Positions 32,195 through 41,630 of a stretch of DNA of 64,000 bases are shown here, one piece after another. The position numbers and the translations under genes are program-made. Source of the stretch: Nemertoderma westbladi (taxonomy: Eukaryota; Xenacoelomorpha; Nemertodermatida; Nemertodermatidae); the NCBI GenBank assembly GCA_032718475.1, contig JAUCBJ010002847.1, forward strand, positions 39,962 to 103,961, written 5' to 3'. The notes beneath the pieces are model-generated. The model ran no database searches, was not told where the DNA came from, and saw nothing but the letters and a program-made list of their open reading frames with translations. How positions within the stretch are numbered: the stretch's first letter is position 1; every line of letters begins with the position of its first letter.

Positions 32195-33559
32195 AAGGTG
32201 AAAATTAAACATTATTATTATTATTTTTCAATCAATCTATTGGTAGTTAGGGAAAACTAACCTCGTTTGAATAAGTATGACTCTCACGGGCTGACTGCAT
32301 GCCTAGCCGCGTGGCTGGCTGGTTGACTGCATGACCGACCGCGAGGCTGACTGCGTGCCGCGAGGCTGGCTGGCTGACTAGCTGCGAGGGTCTCAAGCTG
32401 ACTGCGTGCCGCGAGGCTGCTCGCGAGGGTGGTAGCGATGCTGCTCTGACTGCATGGTTGACTGCTTCCTAGCAACATGGCTGACTGCGCGCACATCTGA
32501 TTATATCCGGCTCACGATATTGTATACAATGGTTTAGTTTGTTACTGCGGGTGCTGTTACATTAATACTGTGGTACAGGTACCGTACTGCAGTACGGTAT
32601 GGTCTATCTGACAATGCTGTTACATCAAGAACAGCGACAGTACTGCAGTACTGTATTGTTTGGGTAGGGGATCTAATCCCTATATGTGAGACCCCTGCAT
32701 GTAATCTAGGTTATGACAGCAGTATGCTAATCAAGGTTCGGGTAGACAGCAGTATCCTTATAGGTGAAAAAACAAATGCTATTGCATCAGATTACTGCTG
32801 TACTGATAAAGTGGATGACAGTTGTGGATAGGAGCTGTGAGGCTATCTGTGAGGTTGACCGCATCCCCACAGCGTGGCTGACTGTGTACACATCTGATTG
32901 TAACTAGCTCACGATATTGTATACATTGGATTAGTTTGTTACTGCAGGTACTGTCGTACCGGTACTGCAGTACGGTACAATGCTAATCAAAGGAAATCAG
33001 TATGCTCTATCTGATTATGCTGTTACATCAAGAACAGCGACAGTACAGCAGTACTGTATTGTTTGGATAGGTGATCTAATCCCTGTATGTGAGACCCCTG
33101 CATGCATCAGATTACTGCTGTACCGATACCAGTAGACAGCGACTACAGTGTTGGAAGAGTAAAACACTACCGGTACTGATAAAGTGGATGACCATTGTAG
33201 ATAGGCCTATAATTTATCAGAACCGGTACCAACAGGTTATCATTACACCCTATACAGATTATGTTGCATTTTCTGACTAATATTACTAGTCAACTACTGT
33301 ATGTGTTATTAGTTTGCGATGTAAAGGATGTTTCGCAATACCAGTACATCAATATTAGAATGATATCGAGAATACTTACTGTACATGTTACGTCTACATC
33401 ATATTGTTAAAGGTGTATGGTTAACCTAGCGCAATTGACTCTTTTTTAGAAAACTTGTTGTAAAAAAATTATATTTTATTATATTTTTATATTAACATCA
33501 AGATCATCACCAAAATAAAATTATATTATATCCCATCACATTACATGCTTAGAGTAAAC
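32195..33559. other. Non-coding centre of the Polinton between convergent gene blocks
   Basis: No gene is visible. 32,280-32,500 is a GC-rich degenerate repeat of GGCTGACTGC / CGCGAGGCTG words. It is followed by two diverged direct copies of a ~390-bp block (starting near 32,500 and 32,890; shared CTCACGATATTGTATACA). The style (GGTACCGGTAC, TACTGCAGTAC) matches host repeats elsewhere in the window, so the block is probably a later insertion into the element. Confidence 0.55.
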
Positions 33560-34159
33560 CTACTGTACATCATCCACCGCAGTTATTTCTTTCTGTTTAT
33601 CATCATCATCAGTCGCAGTTAAACGCTTTCTCATGAAAAAGTGTAGCAACTCATACCCTCCAACGCGTTTTGCTGAGCAGTATCGCAGACAGTTATCCCT
33701 TGTGTTTAAGTGAAACGCGCATTTATTTTCTACTGTAGTAAATTGATCGTGGAAGCGACAGGGGGTTAAATAATCGTGATATTGCTTATATATTCCCAAT
33801 TTCTCCATCGAATTTGGCACGAGAACATCGAGTTGGGTATTTAATATTGCTTGCTTCATCAAGCCAAATACATATATATATTTCTTATATTTTAAATGTC
33901 TCTTCATATATTTTTTAAATTCGTCTTGCGATATGTCGCCGTAGTCCCAGGGCAAATGAGAAGTCATATCCCGTAAATTGTTTACGTGGGCTACATCTAG
34001 TGCGGATAATTTAATATTAGGTGGGCCTTTAATTAAAAATGTCTTTATATTAGTTTTGGTGTAATTAGAATCGAATATAGCAAATTCTTTAAATACTATC
34101 GGATACTCTTTATTGTCTATCTTATAGTATTGAAAATCAACAAAAATAATATTATCCAT
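33560..34159 (-). CDS. Polinton conserved protein, possible DnaQ/MAEL-like nuclease fold
   Basis: This intact 199-aa protein is the last gene of the leftward block. Its N-terminus reads IIFVDFQ, then FKEFAIFD and IKGPP, a pattern I associate with uncharacterised proteins of invertebrate Polintons. The hVDhQ strand followed by a KEhAhh strand resembles the first motif of DnaQ-H/MAEL-type 3'-5' exonuclease folds, with Gln in place of the catalytic Glu. Residues ~130-165 hold a Cys/His cluster (CRFH, KCAFH, CLRYC) that could bind zinc, as in MAEL. The C-terminus is acidic and polar. It follows the protease gene and may act in virion or DNA processing. The fold assignment is weak; that it is an expressed gene is more secure. 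Confidence 0.7.
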   Translation of the reverse strand: MDNIIFVDFQYYKIDNKEYPIVFKEFAIFDSNYTKTNIKTFLIKGPPNIKLSALDVAHVNNLRDMTSHLPWDYGDISQDEFKKYMKRHLKYKKYIYVFGLMKQAILNTQLDVLVPNSMEKLGIYKQYHDYLTPCRFHDQFTTVENKCAFHLNTRDNCLRYCSAKRVGGYELLHFFMRKRLTATDDDDKQKEITAVDDVQ

Positions 34160-34190
34160 TTTATCTGATAAACAAAAGTTAAATGATTAA

Positions 34191-34625
34191 TTACAACGCT
34201 TGTTGGTTTATTTTATAATAATTAACAAGCCATTTATATAATATTATTTCATTTGTCTCCACATTATTTGTAAACACGCTCATTGGATGGTTTGTGTCAA
34301 TTCGATTTACTAAGTAATAGAGACAGTATAGGCCGCATGTAGTCCTTCTAGGGTCTTGAAATTGTTTGCGGGTAGTACGCCATCTTGCGGAATTTTTCTC
34401 AAGCCATTTTTCAATACATCTGTTTGGGTATTTTGGTCCAAACGAGTCAAATACTTCAGCTTCATTATCTCGTGTATATATATAGCGATCCAATTAATCC
34501 CGGGCAGATGCTCTTTATCGGTATTTACTATTATTATTATCTAATTTAGGTAATTTATTAGCTGGAAACGCTCCCAAATAGTGTCCACCTACTGGAAACA
34601 TATCAAGGTCCTCTGTAGATAACAT
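34191..34625 (-). pseudogene. Adenain-like cysteine protease (PRO), frameshifted
   Basis: This protease family cleaves capsid precursors during virion maturation. The likely start is at 34,625, two bases after the capsid gene's stop. The N-terminal piece (YLGAFPANKLPKL) breaks near 34,515, and a middle piece in another frame reads NTDKEHLPGINWIAIYI. The C-terminal part (34,191-34,493) holds EVFDSFG (acidic residue), QFQDPRRTTCGLYCLYYL (oxyanion Gln and catalytic Cys) and a helical end. There are two frameshifts; one lies in a TATATA run. The catalytic His expected in the (G)xHW motif is Asn here (INW), so the enzyme would be inactive even without the shifts. Between the MCP stop and the start only two bases remain, showing tight late-gene packing. 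Confidence 0.85.
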
Positions 34626-34627
34626 AC

Positions 34628-35330
34628 TTAATCGATATGTATTTCTTTCCTGCTATTTAAACTTAATGATTGATCATAAATATTAAAAACGATTACATTT
34701 ATGGTCTCAACCAACGGTTTGGCGAATCTTAATTTTAATTGCCCATTAGTATATATCGATGGTTGGGGATCCCTAACATAACCATCGGCGGTTAGGTCCC
34801 AGGATAGGAGGGGACAATTACCTAAGTAGGTTTCATGGTCTATATTATTACCTCCATAACCGTTAATATATGTATTAATGTTCTTCATTAATTGAGTATA
34901 CTCAAAAATGTATGTTCCATCTGTAAAATTAGGCTCGTATATTACACCTCCTACTGGAAGACCGTCTACAATCAGTTCCGCGCGTCTAAGGAGAAAATAT
35001 TCAAATTTTAAGGGGTTACTAATTAATTCTCCGGAATAAGCGTTATTTGTTATGAAGCCGATAATAACTAATTTGGGTTTTTTACCATCAAATATGTTTG
35101 TTTGGGTGTAATTTGTGGTTTGCGCGGGAATAGTAAATGTAGTTACCTCTTTCGTTTGAAATTGATATTCAATATCGTAGCTCTCTAAACCTTTTAGGTG
35201 ACTGCTTTCTATTACCGGATTAACCTCCATTCTAGGGATTAGGATCTTTACTTCATCTAATTCTAGCCGAAGATTTGTCACGGCGTTTGCGTTTGGAGTG
35301 ATTTTAAAAATAAACAAATTTGATACTTTT
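34628..35330 (-). pseudogene. Major capsid protein (double jelly-roll), C-terminal part, cut off by a MITE
   Basis: This is the C-terminal half of the Polinton major capsid protein, the hexon-like subunit of the icosahedral shell. It reads strand-rich sequence with SYDIEYQFQ, PLKFEYFLLRRAEL and LLSWDLTADG...RDPQPSIYTNGQLKLRF, ending VIVFNIYDQSL...EIHID. The frame is open from the TTAA at 35,331 to the stop at 34,628. The N-terminal half lies beyond the inserted element, at 36,852-37,404. The reading frame matches on both sides of the insertion, so the gene was whole until the MITE arrived. Confidence 0.85.
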
Positions 35331-35334
35331 TTAA

Positions 35335-36847
35335 CCCTATTAGTACCGGGCTATAAAATGCTGTACAAATACCGGGAGGGGGTCATATTGACCCCCCCCT
35401 CTAAAATCTACAAATATTTACAAAAACGCCTGATTTTTTGTTTGTACGTAGGTATCACTTGTCTGGATCCGATCGAAAAAAAAAATTTTCGAAAAAATGT
35501 ACTGGGGTGGTTGTATTGCAGCACCAAAATTACAAGTAGTGCACAATTTTCACAAAATTTGAAAGTTACATTTTCGGCTAATTATTTTTTAATACAGGTT
35601 TTCTGGGGTGCAAAATACATTGGAAAATATTTAAAAATGATATGATTACTATAAATGGCCGTTTAGTCCTCTCTGCGTAGGAAAAAAATGAAAAAACAAG
35701 TAACCAGCACTTTTCAGGTAGAACACAAAATTTTTAATTCACTTATACGATGCTATAAATTCACATTTTCAGGTTTTCGATGGCGCTGATTCTAATGGAA
35801 TACATTTCTAATATGCCAGATCATTGATACTTGTATTTTTCGGCGTAATTTGGCAAATTTTGGTGCTAGCACCAAATTTCGTACCCATCACCAAAAAGTA
35901 CAAGTTTGCGATGTCCAGTGCTGTTTTTATGGATTCCATCGGATTCAGGACCCTCATAAACCCGTATAACGCAAGAAACAAGGTGATACTATCTACTGAT
36001 AAATTTGCATATTTTCCAAAATTTGGTGCTGGCACAACAATTTTTACCCACTGGCGAAAAATACCAGTTTGAGAACTCTTATGAAATTTTTACTGATTCC
36101 ATTAAATTCAGAACCATCACAAACCCGTAAAACGCAAGAAACAAGGTGACACAATCAATTGATATATTTGATGGTTTTCAAAATTTGGTGCTAGCACCAG
36201 ATTTTGCACCCACATCCGAAAAATACAAGTTTGAGATGTCTAGTTCGATAATTATACATTCCATTGAATTCAGAACAGCCATAAACCTCTAAAATGCCAG
36301 AAATAAATTGTCACAAGCAATTTTATCTATCGAATGAATTTTCAAAATTTCGTGCTAGCACCAAAATTTGCACACAACACCGAAAAATACAAGTTTGATA
36401 CGCTTGGTGCAACTCGTATATATTTCATTGAATCCAGAACCCCAAAAAAACCCAATTGCGTAAAAAACAAGTTTCAAACAATCAATTTACAAAATTGACA
36501 TAATTCAAAATTTGGTGCTGGCACCAAAATTTGGCACCCACCGAAAAAAACAAGTTTGAAATTTCTAAATCAATTTATATGAATTCCATCAAATTTCTAA
36601 CACCAAAAAACCGGTGTAAATCAAAAATAGAGATGTTACAATTCATATTTAATGAAATGTAATTTTCAAAAAACGTCTCAAAAAAAGTGCCAAAAGTAGG
36701 GTTAAAAAATGGTGCTATAACTCGAAAAGTACCCAATATTTTTGAAAACGGTTTTCACTACTAGGAAGACAATAGATTTTTAGGAAAAGTCATAAAATAA
36801 AACCACGGGGGGAGGTCATATTGACCCCCCCCCCGGGTTTAATAGGG
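35335..36847. mobile_element. piggyBac-like MITE (1.5 kb) inserted in the capsid gene
   Basis: The element starts CCCTATTAGTACCGGG and ends with the inverted CCCGGGTTTAATAGGG. It is flanked by TTAA on both sides (35,331-35,334 and 36,848-36,851). TTAA duplication with CCC-starting termini is the signature of piggyBac transposons. A second inverted block (GGAGGGGGTCATATTGACCC and its mate) lies ~45 bp inside each end. There is no transposase. The centre has about five ~162-bp subrepeats, each with a palindrome around GGTGCTAGCACC. A removed copy would leave one TTAA with the capsid frame uninterrupted. Confidence 0.88.
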
Positions 36848-36851
36848 TTAA

Positions 36852-37404
36852 AATGCATTCTTAAATCATACCCGGGTTGTATTATTTTAGTTTCAGTATC
36901 AAAATCAATCGTCAACCCGCTTACAAATTGCATTTGTTTACTAAAGGCTTCGCCAATAGGATGCGCGCCGGGGTCAATTTCATTTCCATGTTTGGATAAA
37001 GGCTGATGAAAACCACCCGCCCCCAGTAACCCATTTTTATCCTTGTAAGTTGTAAATAATAAATTGGATAAGTACGACTTGTAGAAATAATGGTTATTGC
37101 TATTTTCAACCTGCTTCTCATTAAGGTCTATTTTAATATCAATCCACATAGTCCCAGAAGGGTAATTCAGCATATATATATGAGAGTTTTCAAGTCGTCT
37201 ATCCCAGCGTACAGTACATTTGGTAATTAATAACGCATCTTGCAGTTTCGTATAGAATTCATTGGATCTGGGTATAAGAAACGTGACCTCCCTAGTTTTA
37301 CTTCGGAGATTGGATACTGGATAAATTGTTTCATAATGCTTTGCTTTAAATTCAGTCTGTATTGGCTGTGTAGAAAATAAATCTAATTCCTTAATAATTG
37401 ACAT
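36852..37404 (-). pseudogene. Major capsid protein (double jelly-roll), N-terminal part
   Basis: This is the N-terminal half of the capsid protein, from the Met at 37,404 to the MITE at 36,847. It opens MSIIKELDLFSTQPIQTEF, followed by VTFLIPRSNEFY, YPSGTMWIDIKIDLNEKQVE and FSKQMQFVSGL, all alternating hydrophobic strands. The frame runs on into MITE DNA and gains ~15 foreign residues before a stop at 36,790. Position between the minor virion gene and the protease agrees with usual Polinton order. Confidence 0.83.
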
Positions 37405-37476
37405 TATTAAAAAATACTTTTTTCGCAGTGTTTCAGTTTGCCTTTTATTTTTCTATTTTTACTACAACGATGAGGT

Positions 37477-37980
37477 CTATGAATATACCTCATCGTATGA
37501 CATTGGTCTAGTAGGTCGCTTTAAATCTCTATAAACTTTTTCTACAACAGATCTGGTTGATGGTTTCATTTTATTTAATGCTTTATTAATAACCGTATTA
37601 GCCTGCTGATGTAAGACCCGCTTACCTTTTGGTATTACATGTTGTCTCATAAATTTTGTGGTAAATGGTAAAGCTTTTTGTAACACTTTTTTAGCTAATG
37701 GTTTACTAAATTTTTTCAATGTAGATAAAGCGTCTGTAAATATACCTTCCCTGTGTTGATTTGCCTGCATACCTCTACGATAACGCTGAAAACGACGTTG
37801 TTTTAAGTTTGGATCAAATGCACCAATTTGTTGTCCGTAAGGGTCAATATATGAACCACCACAAAAAACAGGAAATTGCGTCGAACCTCTCGTATTTCTA
37901 CCGCCTTTAAAAACAGCAAGATTAGAGTCTGCACCACCATATTGAGGTTTACTGTATCTTTGAAATAAATCGGAATCCAT
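37477..37980 (-). CDS. Basic minor virion protein
   Basis: This intact 167-aa protein is strongly basic (RRFQRYRRGMQ, KPLAKKVLQKALP, KGKRVLHQQ), with an N-terminal glycine-rich segment (QYGGADSNLAVFKGG, FCGGSYIDPYGQQIG). Such composition fits an adenovirus core- or cement-like protein that contacts DNA inside the capsid. It starts one base before the stop of the upstream penton-like gene (37,982), and the capsid gene follows downstream. I cannot assign it to a named Polinton family with certainty. Confidence 0.72.
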   Translation of the reverse strand: MDSDLFQRYSKPQYGGADSNLAVFKGGRNTRGSTQFPVFCGGSYIDPYGQQIGAFDPNLKQRRFQRYRRGMQANQHREGIFTDALSTLKKFSKPLAKKVLQKALPFTTKFMRQHVIPKGKRVLHQQANTVINKALNKMKPSTRSVVEKVYRDLKRPTRPMSYDEVYS

Positions 37981-37981
37981 T

Positions 37982-38839
37982 TTAATTTATTTTTTTAAAG
38001 TGTAATGTAATAGATGTTGTCCCGTATTCAAAATTTAAATCTTTTCCTTCTTTATCTGTTATTTCAATATGAATGTATGTTATCTTATATGATTTTTTTA
38101 CAGGGATATATTGAATTGTATCCTTGGCAAATTCTTTATTTATTACACTACCATATTTCACGTCATCAGGTATCGCGACACGATGAAGTAAAGCTAAACC
38201 AAAGTCATTAATATATTGATTTTCAATTATATTAGTAGTCACGTACATGTTCGACTTAGGTTCTGGAATAGAATTGGGTGGTTGTGGGCATAAAAATACC
38301 ATCTGGTAAGCTTTTTCTTCATTTCCGACAACCTTTATTAAATAACCCTTTATGTTATTTTTCGTCTTCAAAATAATTTTAAAATTTGGGTTTAAATTCG
38401 CGTCGAGATTATTTTCAGTAATTCCAAAATAATAGGCTAATTGATGACCTATAAATATCTCTCGCACTGCTATCCCTAAAATAAATTGCAACCTATTTTG
38501 CTGAGTATTTTCAACTATTTGTAATTTATCTTTCAATGCCCCAGTGTTAAAATAATCTATAATGTCATTGATACTGTAGAACAAACCGGATGGAAGTGTA
38601 TCCACAAAAATTTTTTTCCCCTTTTTTAATAAAATAACATTCTCTACATTGTTATACATGGACGGCAACGTAGCTAAGTAAAATATTCTTTTTATACCTA
38701 CCACCCAGTTTTCGTTTGGGTTTATAGGTAAGGCACCGTGGAAATTGATCTGATAATTACTGGCGCTATTGCGTGGAAAATCAATTGGACAAGAGTTACT
38801 TGGCAGCCTGACGTAGAATTCATCCATCACTGCCACCAC
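37982..38839 (-). CDS. Minor capsid (penton-like) protein, paralogue 2
   Basis: This intact 285-aa protein opens DEFYVRLPSNSC...FPRNSASNYQINF and continues with NENWVVGIKRIFY. It ends with strands YKITYIHIEITDKEGKDLNF and GTTSITLHFKKI. The (F)Y(V)xLPSNS...P.N..S pattern and the C-terminal TxTLHF strand are typical of the Polinton minor capsid protein, a single jelly-roll penton candidate. It overlaps the upstream paralogue by 20 bp (38,820-38,839), implying translational or transcriptional coupling. Both overlapping genes share N- and C-terminal patterns, so they probably arose by tandem duplication. Confidence 0.75.
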   Translation of the reverse strand: MVAVMDEFYVRLPSNSCPIDFPRNSASNYQINFHGALPINPNENWVVGIKRIFYLATLPSMYNNVENVILLKKGKKIFVDTLPSGLFYSINDIIDYFNTGALKDKLQIVENTQQNRLQFILGIAVREIFIGHQLAYYFGITENNLDANLNPNFKIILKTKNNIKGYLIKVVGNEEKAYQMVFLCPQPPNSIPEPKSNMYVTTNIIENQYINDFGLALLHRVAIPDDVKYGSVINKEFAKDTIQYIPVKKSYKITYIHIEITDKEGKDLNFEYGTTSITLHFKKIN

Positions 38840-39692
38840 GTATTAACTTAAGTGTTATAACAGTGCGACCTCCGTTGAAGTTAATTAGTTGCCCCTGTCC
38901 GTCACGTAAAGTAATTAATATTGTTTTTAGTTTTTTATTCAACAATGGGTAATAGCAAATGCTCTCGTATTCGTGATTAATATATTTTCGATTTAATTGC
39001 GTTAAAGGGCAGGTTCTTAAGAGCGGAGCTAAAGCATCACCAACAATTGAGCTCTCAATAATATTAGTATATATGAAAATTGTATCTTTATTGCGTGTAA
39101 TATTTGTGGGAGCTGGAAAATCTAAAATACCAATTTTCGAAATTTTTGGTCCGCTATAATTTAAAATTAATATCGGCTGTTCTATATTGCTTAATTCATC
39201 TACTGTAGTGGTACTGTATATATCCCAATTCGGAATACTCGGATGATTCTGATCCAATAACGGTTTTAAGCCTAGAATTTGTATTAAATCACCGCGTAGA
39301 CTTAATTGTATTTTTTTCAACTTTTTAGGAAATTTAAATTTAATTCTAGAATTATTTGTATTAAAAATGAATTCGAAATCTCTATATTTCGCTTCAGAAT
39401 TAAACAGTTTATTTATATCATCAATAATCACTTGAATAGAGCTATGCATACCAGGAAATAAACTGTATAATTTGGCATCCTTTGCATCTACGCCGATTGA
39501 CAGCGAGATTTGAGTTTGCAGCGTAATATTACTGTATGTTGCTTGGTATTGAAGTTCAGCTAGACCAATTTTAGCGTTTGGACCAATATATAATTCTTTG
39601 GCTAAATCAACAGTAAACTCGCTAGGATTATTATTGGGGTAAGTGCTTAATGAGCTATCTGAAAGTAGAGTGATATATGTATCTGTGGCCAT
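38820..39692 (-). CDS. Minor capsid (penton-like) protein, paralogue 1
   Basis: This intact 290-aa protein opens TDTYITLLSDSSL...YPNNNPSEFTVDL and continues with PNAKIGLAELQYQ, matching the N-terminal pattern of its neighbour. It ends KTILITLRDGQGQLINFNGG and RTVITLKLIRG, the same C-terminal beta pattern. The start codon follows an AATAATAATA leader, as also seen before the ATPase gene. It probably forms, with paralogue 2, vertex or other minor capsid positions. 39,693-39,933 is non-coding. Confidence 0.75.
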   Translation of the reverse strand: MATDTYITLLSDSSLSTYPNNNPSEFTVDLAKELYIGPNAKIGLAELQYQATYSNITLQTQISLSIGVDAKDAKLYSLFPGMHSSIQVIIDDINKLFNSEAKYRDFEFIFNTNNSRIKFKFPKKLKKIQLSLRGDLIQILGLKPLLDQNHPSIPNWDIYSTTTVDELSNIEQPILILNYSGPKISKIGILDFPAPTNITRNKDTIFIYTNIIESSIVGDALAPLLRTCPLTQLNRKYINHEYESICYYPLLNKKLKTILITLRDGQGQLINFNGGRTVITLKLIRGGSDG

Positions 39693-39933
39693 TATTATTA
39701 TTGTTTAAGCTCTCTCTACTTGACTCCTTTGTACATACAGTATAATGTTAAATTATAGACATCTGTGACCACGTTCATTGTCGCATCTTCTACAGTATAT
39801 GTGAGAGATCAATATTTTACTGGCTTTATTTAAAGCGGTTGAACTATAGATATAGTAATATCATTCGAGTTAATATTGATTAATTACGGTCATATGCGAC
39901 CAAAATGAATTAATATACAGTATAAACCCAAGC

Positions 39934-41022
39934 TTATTGAATGTGTTGCACCCAAGACTGTTTCTTGGATCCGATGAAACGGACTAAATATTCTTTTTTC
40001 CCGTTGCGCACACGTTCTTTAAGTTTGCCAATATTTTTATCAATCGGAAGATAAATATTACTATTTGGGTGGACCTTTTGGAGTTTGTATAAATAGAATG
40101 AGCCATTTATTATAGCTCCAGTGCTGTCCTTAATATCAAACATTACCGCTGGTACTCTATCCAATCTGACTCTATGAATAATAAATAATTCTCGTGTCCA
40201 TTGTTCACGATAGCCTTTAGCAAAAGCAGTACGAGCAATAGATAATCGTACTGTATCTCCAACTTTAAATTTTATTTTCTTGTGATTTATCTGTCTATAT
40301 TTCCCATATAATCTATTCATTAATTCAGTTTCATTAAATTTATTAACTTCAACGGGCGTCATTTGTATAGTCCTATGATACGACCTATTATAAGCTGAGA
40401 TAAGCTTAGGTAAAATTTTTATCCAAACATTATTTCCCTTTTGTGTGAAAATTTTGAACATCTTTGTTTTTAAGGTTCTGTTAAATCTCTCAACAATAGC
40501 CGCCTTATTCACAGAGTACATTACGTAATACTGTATACCTAACGTATCTAAATATTTTCTTACAGATTTATTTAGAAACTCAGAACCTTGATCCGTGGCG
40601 ATTCTGTTTGGTTTACCCTTTTGGAATATTTTTTGCAATATACTAATAATCTCAATACCAGTTTTTGTTTTCATACCATATGCAAAAGCAAGCCGGTTGA
40701 AGGCGTCAATGCACGTTAATATATAGTTATAATTATTATTTTGCGATTTATATTGCTGCATATCAACCAAATCTATCATATATATATCTTTTAAGCCACC
40801 CGTAAATATTTTAGATGTTGGATAATGATGTCTACGTGGTGCGTGAAGGGTGTATGTCTTTTGCCCGCTCAACCATTTCTGAGCTTGAGCTGGTTTGATG
40901 TTTGCAGCTTTTGCTAATTTTGCGACACTTGCAAAACCCGCTGGGGATGAAGGATCTAAATAAATTCTTGACAGTTTTTTGTCTAAGCTTCGGCTTAAAA
41001 TCGGTTTCATCTTGCGTGGCAT
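39934..41022 (-). CDS. Integrase, retroviral DDE type, with chromodomain-like C-terminus
   Basis: The enzyme joins element ends to target DNA with a 6-bp stagger, as the AAGGGT duplication shows. This intact 362-aa protein has an N-terminal helix-turn-helix-like segment (ASVAKLAKAANIKPAQAQKWL), then the RVE core with Asp84 (YMIDLVDMQ), Asp144 (ATDQGSEF) and Glu178 (AAIVERFNRTLK). A beta-barrel region follows (FKVGDTVRLS), with a final ~35 residues (GKLKERVRNGKKEYLVRFIG...SWV) of chromodomain type. Chromodomains in integrases can bias insertion towards modified histones (known from chromoviruses). The complete triad suggests the enzyme lost function last, or not at all. Confidence 0.93.
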   Translation of the reverse strand: MPRKMKPILSRSLDKKLSRIYLDPSSPAGFASVAKLAKAANIKPAQAQKWLSGQKTYTLHAPRRHHYPTSKIFTGGLKDIYMIDLVDMQQYKSQNNNYNYILTCIDAFNRLAFAYGMKTKTGIEIISILQKIFQKGKPNRIATDQGSEFLNKSVRKYLDTLGIQYYVMYSVNKAAIVERFNRTLKTKMFKIFTQKGNNVWIKILPKLISAYNRSYHRTIQMTPVEVNKFNETELMNRLYGKYRQINHKKIKFKVGDTVRLSIARTAFAKGYREQWTRELFIIHRVRLDRVPAVMFDIKDSTGAIINGSFYLYKLQKVHPNSNIYLPIDKNIGKLKERVRNGKKEYLVRFIGSKKQSWVQHIQ

Positions 41023-41073
41023 CTTTTCGACATCCGCAAGTAATATGTATATTTAAATCTCTTATAAAGGGCA

Positions 41074-41244
41074 TCACCGTAAGAACAACTGAAATTTTTT
41101 AATTATTTTCTTTGAAGTTGATGTTTTGAATGGTTTTCTTTTTGTAGTATTTACTCTAGGTATATCTTGAGGTTTTAAATCAGTAGCTAACGGTTTACTC
41201 AATACTAAATATAATTTTCTAAATGTTACTCCTGTTTTAACCAT
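41074..41244 (-). CDS. Small basic Polinton protein, 56 aa
   Basis: An open frame from an ATG at 41,244 to a TGA at 41,074 encodes MVKTGVTFRKLYLVLSKPLA and a lysine/arginine-rich end (NTTKRKPFKTSTSKK). It fills the gap between the integrase start (41,022) and the next gene (41,247) with 2-bp spacing, like other genes in this block. Composition suggests a small virion core or DNA-binding peptide; no family is recognised. Confidence 0.55.
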   Translation of the reverse strand: MVKTGVTFRKLYLVLSKPLATDLKPQDIPRVNTTKRKPFKTSTSKKIIKKFQLFLR

Positions 41245-41246
41245 TA

Positions 41247-41630
41247 TTACCGTCCGCGGTTAATTTTTTTCGCAATAGCCGCCCCCGCGGCAGCGGCCCC
41301 TGCACTCGCGGCGAGTTTCGCACCAATGCCGAGTAAGGGTATTAGAAACGGTAGTATACCCCCAGATTGATTGCTTAACTTTTTTCTGTAACTTGATATA
41401 TTTTTTGTTTTACGGTTGAGGGATTTCAATACCTTTTTATAGCGGCGAATATTTCTAAATGAATGCGGGGTCAATTGTACGTTACCTTTTAGAACATTTA
41501 ATGCAGTATTTACAATGAGCCGTATTAATTCGTTACTCGCGGTATGGTTAATAAAATAAGTTCTTTGTTGAGGGGTAGCGCTGCGTAGAAATTCCAGTTT
41601 GTTACGATATTTCTGAACAAGTCTATTCAT
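41247..41630 (-). CDS. Small virion protein with hydrophobic C-terminal segment (pVI-like)
   Basis: This intact 127-aa protein has a basic helical N-terminal part (RNIRRYKKVLKSLNRKTK) and, after QSGG, a hydrophobic Gly/Ala-rich stretch (LPFLIPLLGIGAKLAASAGA) with a basic end (KKINRGR). Polintons commonly encode such a protein next to the ATPase, and its layout recalls membrane-active capsid proteins such as adenovirus pVI. The functional reading is inference from composition and position. Confidence 0.7.
   Translation of the reverse strand: MNRLVQKYRNKLEFLRSATPQQRTYFINHTASNELIRLIVNTALNVLKGNVQLTPHSFRNIRRYKKVLKSLNRKTKNISSYRKKLSNQSGGILPFLIPLLGIGAKLAASAGAAAAGAAIAKKINRGR

Noticed and set aside
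32284-32496. Ala/Ser-rich minus-strand frame
   Set aside because: It is a translation of the GGCTGACTGC degenerate repeat, with no start context or homology.
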